In this document: positions 8,970-19,487 of the stretch, one piece after another
Numbering within the stretch: the stretch's first letter is position 1
Layout of the letters: each line of letters opens with the position of its first letter
Source: Phaeoceros laevis
Taxonomy: Eukaryota; Anthocerotophyta; Anthocerotopsida; Notothyladales
Direction: 5' to 3'
Length of the DNA: 26,169 bases
Assembly (NCBI GenBank): GCA_049999765.1
Contig: JBNGIQ010009029.1
Span: forward strand, 1 to 26,169
Position numbers and translations under genes: made by a program
The notes under the pieces: model-generated
Databases searched by the model: none
Told to the model about the DNA's origin: nothing
Seen by the model: the letters and a program-made list of their open reading frames with translations, nothing else

Positions 8970-11474
8970 ATGCCAGGAGCGAGTTGGAGAATGTCTCCCT
9001 CCGGCTTAAGCTTGCTTGCGCTGCTGCTGGTGCTTCTGTTAGGGGAAGCAGGGCTGCTCGTGGTGGCGGCAGCAGCCCACAATTCCAGCTGCCAAGCTCT
9101 GGATCCCTCGCCCTACCTGGAGAAGTTTGTGGACGCTCTTCCAATTCCCCCAACCATCAACGTCTCAGCGGGCCGCTGGGTGAAGATCGGCGCCTACAAA
9201 ATCAAGCAGGTAGATTCACCCTCATATGCATCTACAGCTCTTGAAACACCTGCTTCTTGGGCTTCCCTATTCCTGGGCAGCAGAGAAATTTCACTACTGG
9301 TCACCAGCATTGCCTGTTTCTTCCTGAAAGATTTTTTTCTTCCTGCCGCTGGCTAGCAATGCCCCCTGCAGGTGTTTTTCTTTTCTCTCCTTTTGGAAGG
9401 ATTCTGGTGCAGCATCGTTGTCTGCAGTTTCCGGAAAATTGTTTGCTCTTGAAAGCCTTAGGTGTGATTCTTTTGCATTGATGGAAGCAAGCTTGCTTTC
9501 AAAAAATGTGCCCTAGCTAGATACTGGAGGGGGGATGAACGTCGCTGCATCTGGACTGCTGTGGAGTTTTGTTGCAAGCTAATTTTGATTTGTCCGGAAG
9601 GAAGGACGGAAGGTTGCTTGCTTGCTTGCTCGCAGTCCTTGGAAGTTTGTTATGTGACGTCCGATCCGGATGGATGACATTGTGTGCGCCAGAAACTGCA
9701 CCGTGACCTGAACGAGACAACGCTTTACGCGTTCGGGACGAGCGAGGCGACGGCCATCTACCCGGGGCCGACGCTGGTGGCGACCAAGCATGTGCGGAGC
9801 CGCATCCGGTGGGAGAACCACATCGATGACAGCGAGCATTTCCTAACCGTGGACAGGACGCTGCACTGGGCCAACCCGGCGCGGGGGGGCGTGCCCATCG
9901 TGGTTCACCTCCACGGCAGCGAGACGGACAGCAGGTACGACGGCCATCCGGAGGCGTGGTGGACGGCAGGAGGAGAAACCGGGCCGACCTTCCACTCCCG
10001 CAACTACCGCTACCCCAACCAGCAGCGGGCCACCAACCTGTGGTACCACGACCATGCCCTGGGCCTCACCCGGGTTAACGTGTTGGCGGGTCTTGCGGGC
10101 TTCTACTTCCTCAAGGACGCTCCGGGGGAGGAGCCCGTGCCCTTTCTGCCTCACGGCCCCTTCGAGATCCCCGTCCTGTTCCAGGACAAGTCCTTCTGGC
10201 CCGACGGCTCCATCAACTTCCCGTCCATCGGCAATGTGCCTTCCACGCACCCCAGCTGGTGCCCCGAGTACTTTGGCGATGTCATGCTGGCCAACGGCAA
10301 GGCGTGGCCCTACTTGGACGTTCTCCAGGCCAGGTACGTAGCTAAGTACTACGTTTTTCTTTCTTCTCCATTCATCACTCCTTGCAAGTTTACACATTAG
10401 CTAGGTTATTTGGGTAGCGAGCGTAGTACCCCGTCACAGAAATGGTGGCGTGCTCAATTCCCTTACTTGTGGAGGAGTTGGTATAGCGCGGCTCTTTACT
10501 ACTACTACACAAAGACAGCTCTTGAAATCTTTGATGGATTCCTGTACAGGTACCGATTCCGGCTCGTCAATGCCGCCAACGCGCGCTTCCTGGAGCTCAC
10601 TTTCAGCGACCCGCAGGTGGTCTTCTTCCAAATCGGCACCGACGGGGGCTACCTGGACTACCCCCGCAACCTGACCTCGCTCACCATCGGCCCCGGGGAG
10701 CGTGCGGACGTGATCGTCGACTTCCGGCACCTGCCCCTCGGCTCCGTGGTGTACCTCAACAACTCGGCCGCCGCGCCATACCCGGGGGGAGACCCGGTGA
10801 CGGAGCCCACCTCCGTCCTGCTCAAGCTCGTCGTCGTCGGCGACAACGCAAGCTCCGCTCTGGCGGCCTCGGCAGGGGAGCGCATCGGCAGCAGCTACTA
10901 CGTGCCCCAGGCGCTTCTCACAGCGGACGAGCAGGCCATCAACGCCTCCGAGACGAGCTATGTCCGGCGGCTGCTGGTGGAGGAGTTTGCGGACCCGGCC
11001 ACCGACTCGCCCATTTACTCGCTGCTGGGCGGGAAGCACTGGATGGAGGCGGCCACGGAGACGCCCACCCTGGGCAGCACCGAGGTGTGGGAGATCATCA
11101 ACCTCACCGAGGACGCGCACCCTGTCCACCTGCACCTGGTGCGCTTCAAGGTGCTGGGATGGCAGGCCATCGACTCCGAGTCCTTGAGCAACGGCTCCTG
11201 CGACCCGCTCGCTCCCTTTGGGAACAGCGGCAGCTGCTACACGGGGCCGTCGCAGCCGGCGCGGGTGCAGCAGGAGGGGTGGAAGGACACGGCGGTGGTG
11301 TTCCCGGGGGAGGTCACCCGCTTCCTGGTGCGCTTCACCTCGCAGAACGGGCTCGACTTCGCCTTCGACCCCACGCGAAAGCCCGGCTATGTGTGGCACT
11401 GCCACATCCTGGACCACGAGGACAACGACATGATGCGTCCGTTGGTCATCAAAAAGCAGGCTCACCACCACTAG
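8970..11474 (+). CDS. LPR1: LPR-type multicopper oxidase (ferroxidase-like)
   Basis: Three exons (8970-9209, 9693-10333, 10550-11474) join in phase across GT-AG introns of 483 and 216 bases to give 601 residues. Plant LPR1/LPR2 proteins are about 580. An N-terminal hydrophobic stretch (about residues 12-34) looks like a signal peptide; the ATG at 8991 (Met8) would also keep it. All copper-site motifs are present: HLHG at 152-155, WYHDH at 197-201, HPVHLH at 484-489 and HCHILDHEDNDM at 577-588, with the type-1 cysteine at 578 and the axial methionine at 588. LPR proteins oxidise Fe(II) in the cell wall or ER and link iron to root responses under low phosphate in Arabidopsis; I infer a similar secreted ferroxidase here. 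The relation to bacterial CotA and bilirubin oxidase is closer than to plant laccases. The end is AHHH. A degraded copy of its 3' half lies downstream. Confidence 0.93.
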
Positions 11475-13440
11475 CGAAAAGTCACTAGTGACTGGTGCAA
11501 CTAATTTGTTTATTAGCCTTGTAGTTGATTGAGACTAGCTAGGTTCTTTTCTTTTGGAAATGCGTGACTGAAACAACAGGGAAGAGACAGTGCAGCGACA
11601 TAGATCTCTCACCACTTTTATGCGTCTTTTTTTTTTTGACGTTTTGTGAGCAAGGAACTAGCATGACTTGGCCATAGATAGTAATGTAAGGTCATGCTGT
11701 CGCCTTATAATTAAAGCTCATATTACAGCACCTGGGTCCTGGGCACATTATTATGACCAGGATTATTATTAGAGACCATTTCTGAAACGGTTACCCGAGG
11801 TAGGTAGGGATACTAGTTAGGGAGTTCACACCGGTTGGGCTCCCCCACGGTAACCTACTTCCCGGTCCATGGACAAGCACATGTCTCCCGGCACTCTGCA
11901 GCTCCAAATGGCAACCCATCTAGCATGGTTAAAATTGACAGTTGAAACCTACAACCCAACACACATTAGAAGATTTCCTGTGATCTGCTCTGAAACCGAG
12001 AGCCGGCAACCAGCCCTCTCTTGCAAAAAACAGACTAACAATGGCTGAAAGACAGCATGGTAAGCCAGCATGGTAATCACAAACTCTCCTGGACCTTGCT
12101 CTGTAAACTGGATCATGTGATTATACATATATGTGCACCAATATTGAGCTAGTATTAATAATCGCAAACCAAGCCAGGCGCCTCATAACAAGAGGGCAGC
12201 TTTAACAGCTGAAACATTTGCATACGTACTCAGGGGCATTTTGAAGGAGTCTCAACATGGACTTGGAGTATGGGAGCACTTGCAAAGACAATCTTGATTA
12301 TCGGAACAGCCTGAATCAAAGTTCTAGTACGGGCAATTTTTGGAGAAAATGTTCCAGCTTACTGGAAGCTTCAACACAAAACCTACCTTTATGTTTCAAC
12401 GGCTGCTCCCAAAGTATGAAAACTTTTTTGAACAATTACCAGCTCTTGTGGAAAGCATATTTAACCGCTTCCAATTGCAAGGGACTTTCCAGAAGCCATC
12501 TCCCGCCAGAAATCAGATTCAGTAAAACGTATACGTAGGGGGGAATTTCCAGTAATCTGGTACTCCCGAAAGGCAACCTTGTTGGCCTTCCTCAAAATCA
12601 TGGAATGTGTACGCGAGCCATTTCAAACTTGTAGTAGGACACGTGCTGGTGCTGTAGAGTAAAATAGGCAGGCGAGGGACCTCCTGGGCAAACCTGCTGG
12701 CCAGCAAACCATTCTCTTTTGGCCTCTGTGGTGTCAAGATGGCTCAGATGATGGATGCGGTACACGTTTGTTGTCCTGATCTTGTGCAAAACTTGTTCTA
12801 CAGAAACAAAGCACTTGTAAGTTCCTTGGAGTTCACCTGAGGTTGAGGGTGACAAAGCGCAGTTGGAAAGGTTTTGGATGGCATGTGCAAAGGCTTCCCG
12901 CAGGTCTACCTGTATTGGTTAATGTCCTCCGGCTAGGATTTTCCAGAACATTCAATTGCAGCATTTTGCTGTGTACATGTTGAGCTCTTCAAAATTGTAT
13001 AAGAAATGAGCACTATGTTTGACAACAGGCTCGTAAATATTCCTGCTCCCTCGCCCCGAACTCCACAGGTCTGCTGGTGGCATGGTACGCGCGTTACAAT
13101 CATCTGGAGTCCCTTCACTAGTCCAGACTCAAGACCCAAGAAGATCCACGGACTCTAGATCTCCTAGGCCAGTTGCACCTGCAGTGAAGTCTCCAGGTCT
13201 TGAAATCGAATTCAACAGGAGCCAAGCTGTCAAAGCCTGCAAAGAGTATCTCTGACGGACGTAATTAAGTCTGAGGATGTGGCATATGCCATGGCTATAG
13301 ATGCATCTATTCGCACCTGTAGCTAGCCTCAGAAGAGGGACTACTTACTGCTTTCACCAAGTGCAAGGCAGCAATTGATCAGGAGATAATATTCCAGTGG
13401 CTGGGGTGACACCACTGCCGAGAGCAGCTAAATATTCTGG
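11475..13440. other. Intergenic region after the multicopper oxidase
   Basis: The first 180 bases are the 3' flank of the multicopper oxidase; they are homologous to the flank of the downstream pseudogene, and an AATTAAA near 11709 could be its polyadenylation signal. Beyond that, short overlapping frames occur at 12257-12538 on the plus strand and 12519-12855 on the minus strand. They have mixed amino-acid content but no recognisable motif, and I do not call them genes. Confidence 0.45.
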
Positions 13441-13445
13441 CTGGG

Positions 13446-14097
13446 GACCTCAACAACTCGGCCGCCGCGCCGTACGTATACCCGGGGGGGGGCGACGCCG
13501 TGACGGCTCGTCGTCGTCGGCGACAACGCAACCTCCGCGCTGGCGGCCATGGCCTCCAGCTACTACGTGCCCCAGGCGCTGCTCGCAGCGGACGAGAAGG
13601 CCATCAACGCCTCTGAGGCGAGCTGTGTGCAACCTGCACCAACGGCTCCTGTGACCCGCTTGCTCCCTTTGAGGACAGCGGCAGCTGCTACACGGGGCCG
13701 TCGCAGCCGGCGCGGGTGCAGCAGGAGGGGTGGAAGGGCACGGGCCGTCACACGGCGGTGGCATTCCCGGGCGAGCTCACCCGTTTCGCGGTGGTCTACA
13801 GGGCTCGACTTTCCCTTCGACGCCACGCGAAGGCCCGGCTATGTGCGGCACTGCCACATCCTGGACCACGACGACAACGACGTGATGCGTCCCTTGGTCA
13901 TCAAAAAGCCTCACCACCACTAGCGAAACTAGTCTAGTTTGTTATTATTAGCCTTGCTCGTAGTTGATTGCTAGCTTGCTTTTTTATTTGTGGAATTGCG
14001 TGACTCATACAACAACGCATGGTTCCAAGAGACACTGCAGCGACATCTCTCACCACTTTTATGCGTCTCTTTTTCTGACGCTTTGTGAGGAAGGAAC
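13446..14097 (+). pseudogene. Truncated tandem copy of the multicopper oxidase 3' half
   Basis: This segment matches 10753-11658, the last two thirds of exon 3 plus about 180 bases of 3' flank, in the same orientation. Several deletions distinguish it: about 24 bases after GTGACGG, about 20 bases after GCGGCCATGGCC, and a large one of about 220 bases that removes the HPVHLH copper ligands. A small insertion and frame changes break the reading frame. The C-terminal piece retains HCHILDH, but the tryptophan before it is arginine and the axial methionine is valine. It lacks exons 1 and 2, so it has no signal peptide and no first two copper motifs. Matching 3' flanks indicate that the duplicated unit included non-coding DNA. 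It is not a working oxidase. Confidence 0.9.
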
Positions 14098-14335
14098 CAA
14101 GGATTGATTCCAGCTTTGGGTAGAACCCTAGAAACCACCACGCAACCATAAAAAAACACATTTTTAATACGTAGAAGAAAATAGTAGATGAGCAAAATTC
14201 GAGGTTGTTGTGCAATGTATTGCATCTAGACTCTAGAGTATAGAATATTTGTGTTTGATAGGTAATCAATATGTGTAATCTGGAGCACGCATATAACGAT
14301 ATATTTTAATCAACTTGACTTCTCACGTTAATGTA

Positions 14336-14416
14336 GTCGATATGGCCGAGTTGGTCTAAGGCGCCAGATTAAGGTTCTGGTCCGAAAGGGCGTGGGTTCG
14401 AATCCCACTGTCGACA
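14336..14416 (+). tRNA. tRNA-Leu(AAG): tRNA-Leu (anticodon AAG)
   Basis: An 81-base sequence folds as a type-II tRNA. The acceptor stem pairs GTCGATA with TGTCGAC, including one G-T pair. The anticodon stem CCAGA/TCTGG encloses the loop TTAAGGT, with AAG at 14371-14373. A long variable arm (TCCGAAAGGGC) follows, then the T arm GTGGG-TTCGAAT-CCCAC and discriminator A. No intron is present and the 3' CCA is not encoded, as expected for a eukaryotic nuclear gene. The AAG anticodon (read as IAG) decodes CUN leucine codons. Confidence 0.97.
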
Positions 14417-14444
14417 TCCACATACTGATATCTCTACTGTTCAC

Positions 14445-14450
14445 TTTTTT
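14445..14450 (+). terminator. RNA polymerase III T-tract terminator
   Basis: A run of six T lies 29 bases after the end of the tRNA-Leu gene, the usual kind of stop signal for RNA polymerase III. No earlier run of four or more T separates it from the tRNA. Confidence 0.7.
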
Positions 14451-14774
14451 CGTTCCTTCTCAGATACTAGGTCCTCGGGCAATGCGGAGGTTCGTGATGG
14501 CTTCTTTTTTCCACCGGAGGTGAATCTCACAACCTGCGCTTTGCTGAACTGGCGCACGTGCACCTGTGAATTTCGCTAGCGGGTAACGGCGGATCCTGGA
14601 TTCCTGGACGTCTGCGGTTCCTCAAGGGGGCCGGGGGAGCTTAGCTTCAGATCTGGTCTTCAGTGACGGGCGGGCAGGCGATGCGCTTTTGCTCTCTCAG
14701 GTTATTTCCAAGAAGACGGTCTGGTGGTCAGCTGTGACCCTTGGCTCCGCGGGCCGGGCACCCCGGACAGCAGG

Positions 14775-15158
14775 ATGAAGCTCAACATCAACCTCAACCT
14801 CAATTTCGACTTCAAGTACCGCAGGGGCCAGCAGCTATGGATACTGCTCGTGGCCCTCATCCCTGGTGCGTTGGCCTACTTCAGGTACATCAGCACCACC
14901 ACGGCGGGCCTTATGGTGCTGCTCCTCTACTACGTCTCCAAGAGGCACATGAAAGAAATGCAGAAGCAGTGGGAACGTGAGGACAGGGCGCAACGCCAGG
15001 AGGAGCAGCGCCTGGCTGCCCTGCCTGCCAGAGCCAGGAAGAACTTGGAGAAGCGCAAACTCAAGGAGCGGCAGGTGGAGGAGGTCATAGCTGAGGCCAG
15101 TGGTACTAGTACGAGTGCGCAGGGGACAGCGGAGGAGGAGGACAAGAAGGACTTGTGA
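14775..15158 (+). CDS. Small two-pass membrane protein with charged coiled-coil tail
   Basis: A single-exon frame of 127 residues. I chose the ATG at 14775 over the upstream in-frame alternative at 14724 because the latter needs a non-ATG start and its extra residues look like leader sequence. Residues 2-15 alternate asparagine or charged residues with hydrophobic ones (NINLNLNFDF), a pattern typical of an edge strand. Two hydrophobic segments follow (about residues 21-36 and 42-57) around a short ARG/Ser-Thr turn (FRYISTTT). The rest is highly charged and predicted helical (KEMQKQWEREDRAQRQEEQR, then RARKNLEKRKLKERQ) and ends in an acidic EEEDKKDL. The layout suggests a hairpin membrane anchor with a cytosolic coiled coil. 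I do not recognise the family and assign no function. It lies 0.9 kb upstream of the copper transporter on the same strand. Confidence 0.8.
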   Translation: MKLNINLNLNFDFKYRRGQQLWILLVALIPGALAYFRYISTTTAGLMVLLLYYVSKRHMKEMQKQWEREDRAQRQEEQRLAALPARARKNLEKRKLKERQVEEVIAEASGTSTSAQGTAEEEDKKDL

Positions 15159-16089
15159 GCAGGAGGGCTAACTCCTGTGTGCTCAAGATTGCGGGGGAAT
15201 GTCTTGCTTAGCATGATTTGTTTCAGGGGATGGCTACATGGTTGTAGAGCCTAGCTTGGCCTGGCCACCCTAGGTAGGATTTTTTTTTTTTCTGAAGGGC
15301 TCGGTGTGTATGCACAGCAGTGCACTGCAAATAAGACTCGGTCACTTTCCCCAACCTACAGCTGTGGGACTAGCCATGCTCCAGTGGCTCGATTGCGATC
15401 GGAGACTCTTCTCCAAGGAATCATGACAATGCGCCTCAACAGTCAGGCGTGCCCCCTCCACGTCCACTCCATTAGGGGTACTTCATATTATCAGTCGCAA
15501 GTGGAAGAAGCTAATCTCTTTTCTTGCACGATCAGGTGAACAGTAAAAAGGTTACAAATGTGAACGGCACAAAAGACCATGGCGAGGTGGGGGTCGGTGT
15601 GATAGCTGTACATTAACAATTATAGCCTAGAACCTTCGTGTTGTCCGGTGACAGGAGAGCTTTTGTTTGCTGCAGGAACCAAACAGAATCAGGTGGGCGT
15701 GAGACCCGATAGTGGTGGAACACGACAGCTCACACTACCCGGATGCAGCCAGCCTTGCTGATTGCTGTGCTCAGGCCAGCCGCGTGTGAGCCTTCGTCCT
15801 TGGTCGTCCTTGGTCTCGTCTGCCTCGGGGAACATTTGTCCGGGCTGTGCACTGCTACTCTTCCACCTCCTTCGGAAGCTTTGCTCGGGAAATGGGCAGG
15901 CTTTACATATACAACTCCCGAGAACCAGTTTTGTGCCCCAAAACATTCTGGACGTAGCTCCCGTTTGAGGGGATCCCCTGTGAACTCGTAGCCTCATGAA
16001 GTCCTCATACTTGTGAGTAAGGAGCTTTCGAGGCAGCAACACCTGGTAGCACTCTCAAGAGGGAGGTCTTTGGGAACTCGTATCTAGAC
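15159..16089. other. Spacer upstream of the copper transporter
   Basis: No frame here has coding character. GTAC tetramers, the core of plant copper-response elements, occur at 15478-15481 and 15608-15611, about 610 and 480 bases before the transporter start codon. Two in this length is close to chance expectation. A T11-like homopolymer lies near 15281. Confidence 0.4.
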
Positions 16090-16560
16090 ATGGATATGCC
16101 AATGCCGATGACCACAGCGCCTGCAGCTGGGTACGCTGGCATGCCTATGGACGGAACAATGGAAATGAACTCATGGTTTCTTGCGAGCAATCATGTAACA
16201 CTGCTGGTCAAGGGATGGGAGACGAGAAGCACTTCTCTGTATATCGCCTCCCTCGTGGCTGTCTTCGTGGTTGGGTTCCTCTACGAAGCTCTGTCCTTGG
16301 TTCAGTTGTGGATTCAGCAGCGTGTCATATCAAAGTCTATCCTTGTTCATGTGCATCAAGAGCAAAAGTCTACATCCAAGCTTGCCGACCTTGGTAAGCG
16401 CATCCTGCTGACACTGATCTACGGGGTTAGAATTGGTGTCGGATACTTGATCATGCTTGCGGTGATGTCATTCAACGTGGGAGTCTATTTCGCTGTGGTG
16501 CTGGGAATGACTGTGGGCTTCTTCCTGTTACGATCATCCGGACTTTCTACAGATGCATGA
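16090..16560 (+). CDS. COPT: CTR/COPT-family copper transporter
   Basis: A single-exon frame of 156 residues, the usual size of plant COPT proteins. The N-terminus is rich in methionine (MDMPMPM, GMPMDGTMEM), giving extracellular copper-capturing clusters. Three hydrophobic segments lie at about 49-72, 103-127 and 130-148. The second ends in the MxxxM filter (M122-L-A-V-M126) that lines the trimer pore, and the third has the GxxxG packing motif (G139-G143). A histidine pair in the cytosolic loop (HVHQ, about 87-90) is typical. CTR proteins import Cu(I) across the plasma or vacuolar membrane as homotrimers. There is no C-terminal CxC motif, which many plant members also lack. Its neighbours on the same strand include the copper-dependent oxidase upstream. 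All core residues are intact. Confidence 0.95.
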   Translation: MDMPMPMTTAPAAGYAGMPMDGTMEMNSWFLASNHVTLLVKGWETRSTSLYIASLVAVFVVGFLYEALSLVQLWIQQRVISKSILVHVHQEQKSTSKLADLGKRILLTLIYGVRIGVGYLIMLAVMSFNVGVYFAVVLGMTVGFFLLRSSGLSTDA

Positions 16561-17288
16561 TTTTCATACTCGTTATCAGGTTTCAGCTGTACTTCCTAGT
16601 ACCTATCAGACACAAGGACCTGCGTGTCAAAGAGCTCTGCAGTCGGTGGTGAAAGCATTTGTGTTCATGCTGATCAACAGTGGCCAAAGCTAGCTAGGAT
16701 GATAGGGTAAATGTGTGCACAAGTGTTGTTCCGATTTTGAAGTAAAAATACAGTACAAAGCAAGCCAAGGTTGTCAGCATCAACATGGTTTTTGCTGCCT
16801 TTGCTAAATATCCTGTAACTACGCCACGACCGACCAATATATTGTACAGAAAAAACTGCTTTGAGCCTCATCAACTGCGTGACATATTGAGGAACAACTC
16901 TTGTCCTTGTATGCACAGAGAAGTCCTTCTCAGCAAAATTGTACACCATAGCCATTTGAAATCCTAACGACGAGCTGTCCTTGTTCCCAACCAACAACCG
17001 GGCTGAGGGACGGGGTTTGGCAATGACTTCAGTCGTTGTTTGGTATTCATGATATGAAGGCAGTCGTTAGTTCTGAAACACGCTACAATAGCAAAGAACT
17101 CAAAAAGACGCACTCCTGGTAGCTCGGAGGAGACGTAGCCTGCAAGGAGGTAGAGAACAACCGTTAAAACTCAGAATCCCTTCTCCTCACAACTTCGCAA
17201 CGCAGTTGCTGCATTCTCTCGAAACAAGTAGCAAATTGTCACTTCTGCACAAACTCAGCGAGCTTTTCAAGGAGGTAGCCTTACCATG
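16561..17288. other. Convergent intergenic region
   Basis: This spacer separates the ends of the plus-strand copper transporter and the minus-strand pectin methylesterase. It contains only short open frames with no recognisable motif, and should hold the 3' ends of both transcripts. Confidence 0.5.
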
Positions 17289-19487
17289 TTACATCTCTGC
17301 AAAGGGCACAGCTTTTAGAGGCAGCCACTGATTGCCTTGGATGAAGTTGGTCACTGTGTAGGGCTGTACTTGGGCCAGGGTGAGCTGAGTGGACCAGGGC
17401 ACCCTAGCGGTCAAGTTTCTTGCGCCAGGCCCGTAGCTGCCATATTCCCCGTAGAAGAGTGTGTTGAGAGGAGATACGCTGTCCCAAGGAATCCATCCCT
17501 CAGGCTGAATTACGCTCTCAATCAGAGTCCTGCTGAAGATAGTACGCGAAAAGGGTTTCCATGGGCGCCCCAAGTAGCCCTTGTTCCTGCTTGGATTAGC
17601 AAGGAACCCCTGCACATAAGCCAAGGTGCCATTGACAGTGCAATTTTGGAAAACATAGCCGGTGGATTGTGCCGGGTCTGTCCGTCCTTGAGCTGTTGCG
17701 ACGCACTGGCCCACCTGCGGGTTTCCTGGCACGCACAGCACCTGACAGTTCTGAAACACAGAGGCTGAATTGCCGAAAATGAAGTCGATGCCGCCTTGTA
17801 TCGTACACTGGGTAAAGAACTGCCGCAGCGTGTGAGTGTAGAGAGTGTCCTGGTAACCCAAGAAGGAGCAATTCTGAAGAGCTGCCAAATCGCTGTCAAG
17901 CCTCAAAGCGACGGCCTGGTGGTCTTCTGGGCCAGCAGTGTTCTCAAAGGTCATCCCGTATGCCAAGAATCCATCCGCATTGACAGCTGCTCAACAACGT
18001 CACAAACACGATCAGCATTCGTCATCCATGACCAAGAGAATCAATCACCTCTACTCACCAAGGAAAGAGTACAAAAATGTTTACCTACGGTGGCCGAGTT
18101 GAAAGTGGTCACATTCAGCATGTTGTTCACATTCCTGTTGCCCGTGATGATGGTTCTGCCCATACCGTCCCCGAGGAACATGAGATTGGTTCTGTCGCTA
18201 GGAACAATCACGGTCTCGTTGTAAACTCCCGCCTTGATGTATATCACCCATCGTGTGGTGCTCCTGGCAGGGGACGCATTCACAGCTGCTTGAACTGTCC
18301 TGAATTGAGCCACCCCTGTCTTGGCCACTATCACCGACGGGACGACCGCGCCCAGAGGAGCCCCTTGCAGTATCCGACGATCCTGGGTGCTCAGCCATTG
18401 CGGGTAGCCACCATCGACAGCCAGCAGCTTCCGAAACCCGTTGCCCACGGGCATGATCCTAGGATCAGGCTTGTAGTCCACGTCAGCATACGAACCGGAC
18501 GCCGCCTTGGACGCTCTGTACTCGTCGCTATCCTCCGAACCTCCTTCCACACCGTCGGTACTGGGTGGTCGCCACCGACTCGGGTCCAGGCCGTAGTTGG
18601 CCATTGCATCGGTCATAGACACGGAGTTGCTGAGCATCGCGACGGTGTCCTGGGCTTGGCTAACCAGGGTTGAGTTTTGCATCACGGACGTGATGTCCGG
18701 CTTGCTCAGTGAGCTCCAGCAATCCGTCTGCCACGTCAGCACGGCACTGCAAATAGAAATGGAACGCTATCAGGACATCTCTCTCTGTCCCCACAAATAC
18801 ACCAACATTACGCGGAAACCAGAATAAAGTGTACCTCAACCAATGCTGCATAACAGCGGGGTCCGCATCATCCCAGGCGTCGCTCACTGCCGTCAAGCGT
18901 TCCACTGCCATGTCCAAGATCTCCACACCATCATCCCAGGCGTCGCTCACTGCCGTCAAGCGTTCCACTGCCATGTCCAAGATCTCCACACAGTCGTCCA
19001 CATTGATCGAAACATTTCCGGATGGTGGTGACTGCTGGTAAACCTGCTGATACCAACGCGTATTGTCCAGCGTGGCGGTCACTCCAGCGTGCGCCTGATC
19101 CACCGAGACCAGCACCAGAAACTGTACGGGCCCCCCTCCACTTGACCGGGGGTCGCCGGTCAGCGAGCTCCGGCATAGGTCCGGGTATCGCGTGGCCTGG
19201 CAGCAAAGCGTGATGTTGTTGCCGGACGTTTCTCCCAAACGCTGCCGGTCAAGCGTGTCAATCCACCGAGGCACAGATACACCCAAACCGCCTGCTACCG
19301 CCCCGAGGCACGCGATAGCAAAAACCGCGAGCGCATACCCCGCGACGCGCCGTCTTCCACTCGATAAAGCCGCACCAGCCTTCGCCACATTGCCGTCGCT
19401 GGCCGCCGGCGAAGCCGACGCCGGCTGCCGCGGCTTGTCGTCATCAGGCCCCGCAACAGCTGCCTTGTTCGGGCTCCTCAGCCCCAT
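17289..19487 (-). CDS. PME: Type-I pectin methylesterase with PMEI pro-domain
   Basis: Three exons (19487-18835, 18746-18085, 17986-17289) join in phase over introns of 88 and 98 bases to give 670 residues. A basic N-terminus and one membrane segment (about 50-72) suggest passage through the secretory pathway as a type-II anchored precursor. The PMEI domain follows, with its cysteine pattern (C96, C105, C166, C228). Dibasic RKLL (323-326) and RRIL (341-344) resemble the subtilase cleavage motifs that release mature PME in the Golgi. The catalytic domain has GVYNE (391-395), HQAVAL with Q462, YQDTLY with Q484 and D485, DFIFG with D506, and YLGRPW with R579 and W581, so all known catalytic residues are present. 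The enzyme removes methyl esters from homogalacturonan in the wall. An unusual feature is a perfect 21-residue tandem duplication inside the PMEI domain (167-208). Confidence 0.95.
18866..18991 (-). repeat. Perfect 63-bp in-frame tandem duplication in PMEI
   Basis: Two abutting 63-base copies (18866-18928 and 18929-18991) are identical and lie in exon 1 of the pectin methylesterase. Each encodes VEILDMAVERLTAVSDAWDD plus one residue. The segment belongs to the helix of the inhibitor bundle that begins with the conserved DC-ELL motif. The extra 21 residues are about six helical turns and should either lengthen a helix or loop out. Absence of any mismatch implies a young event, gene conversion, or an assembly artefact. 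Confidence 0.95.

Noticed and set aside
9843-10397. Long minus-strand open frame (184 codons)
   Set aside because: It is antisense to exon 2 of the multicopper oxidase and is explained by that exon's high GC content.
10434-11471. Minus-strand open frame of 345 codons
   Set aside because: It is the exact antisense of exon 3 of the multicopper oxidase, whose copper motifs show the true coding strand.
13549-13923. A 124-codon frame that could be a small independent oxidase fragment protein
   Set aside because: Its first part and last part match different frames of the parent gene, joined through deletions, and the copper-binding set is incomplete. It is part of the pseudogene.
18077-18673. Plus-strand open frame of 198 codons
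   Set aside because: It is antisense to PME exon 2, which carries clear family motifs on the minus strand.
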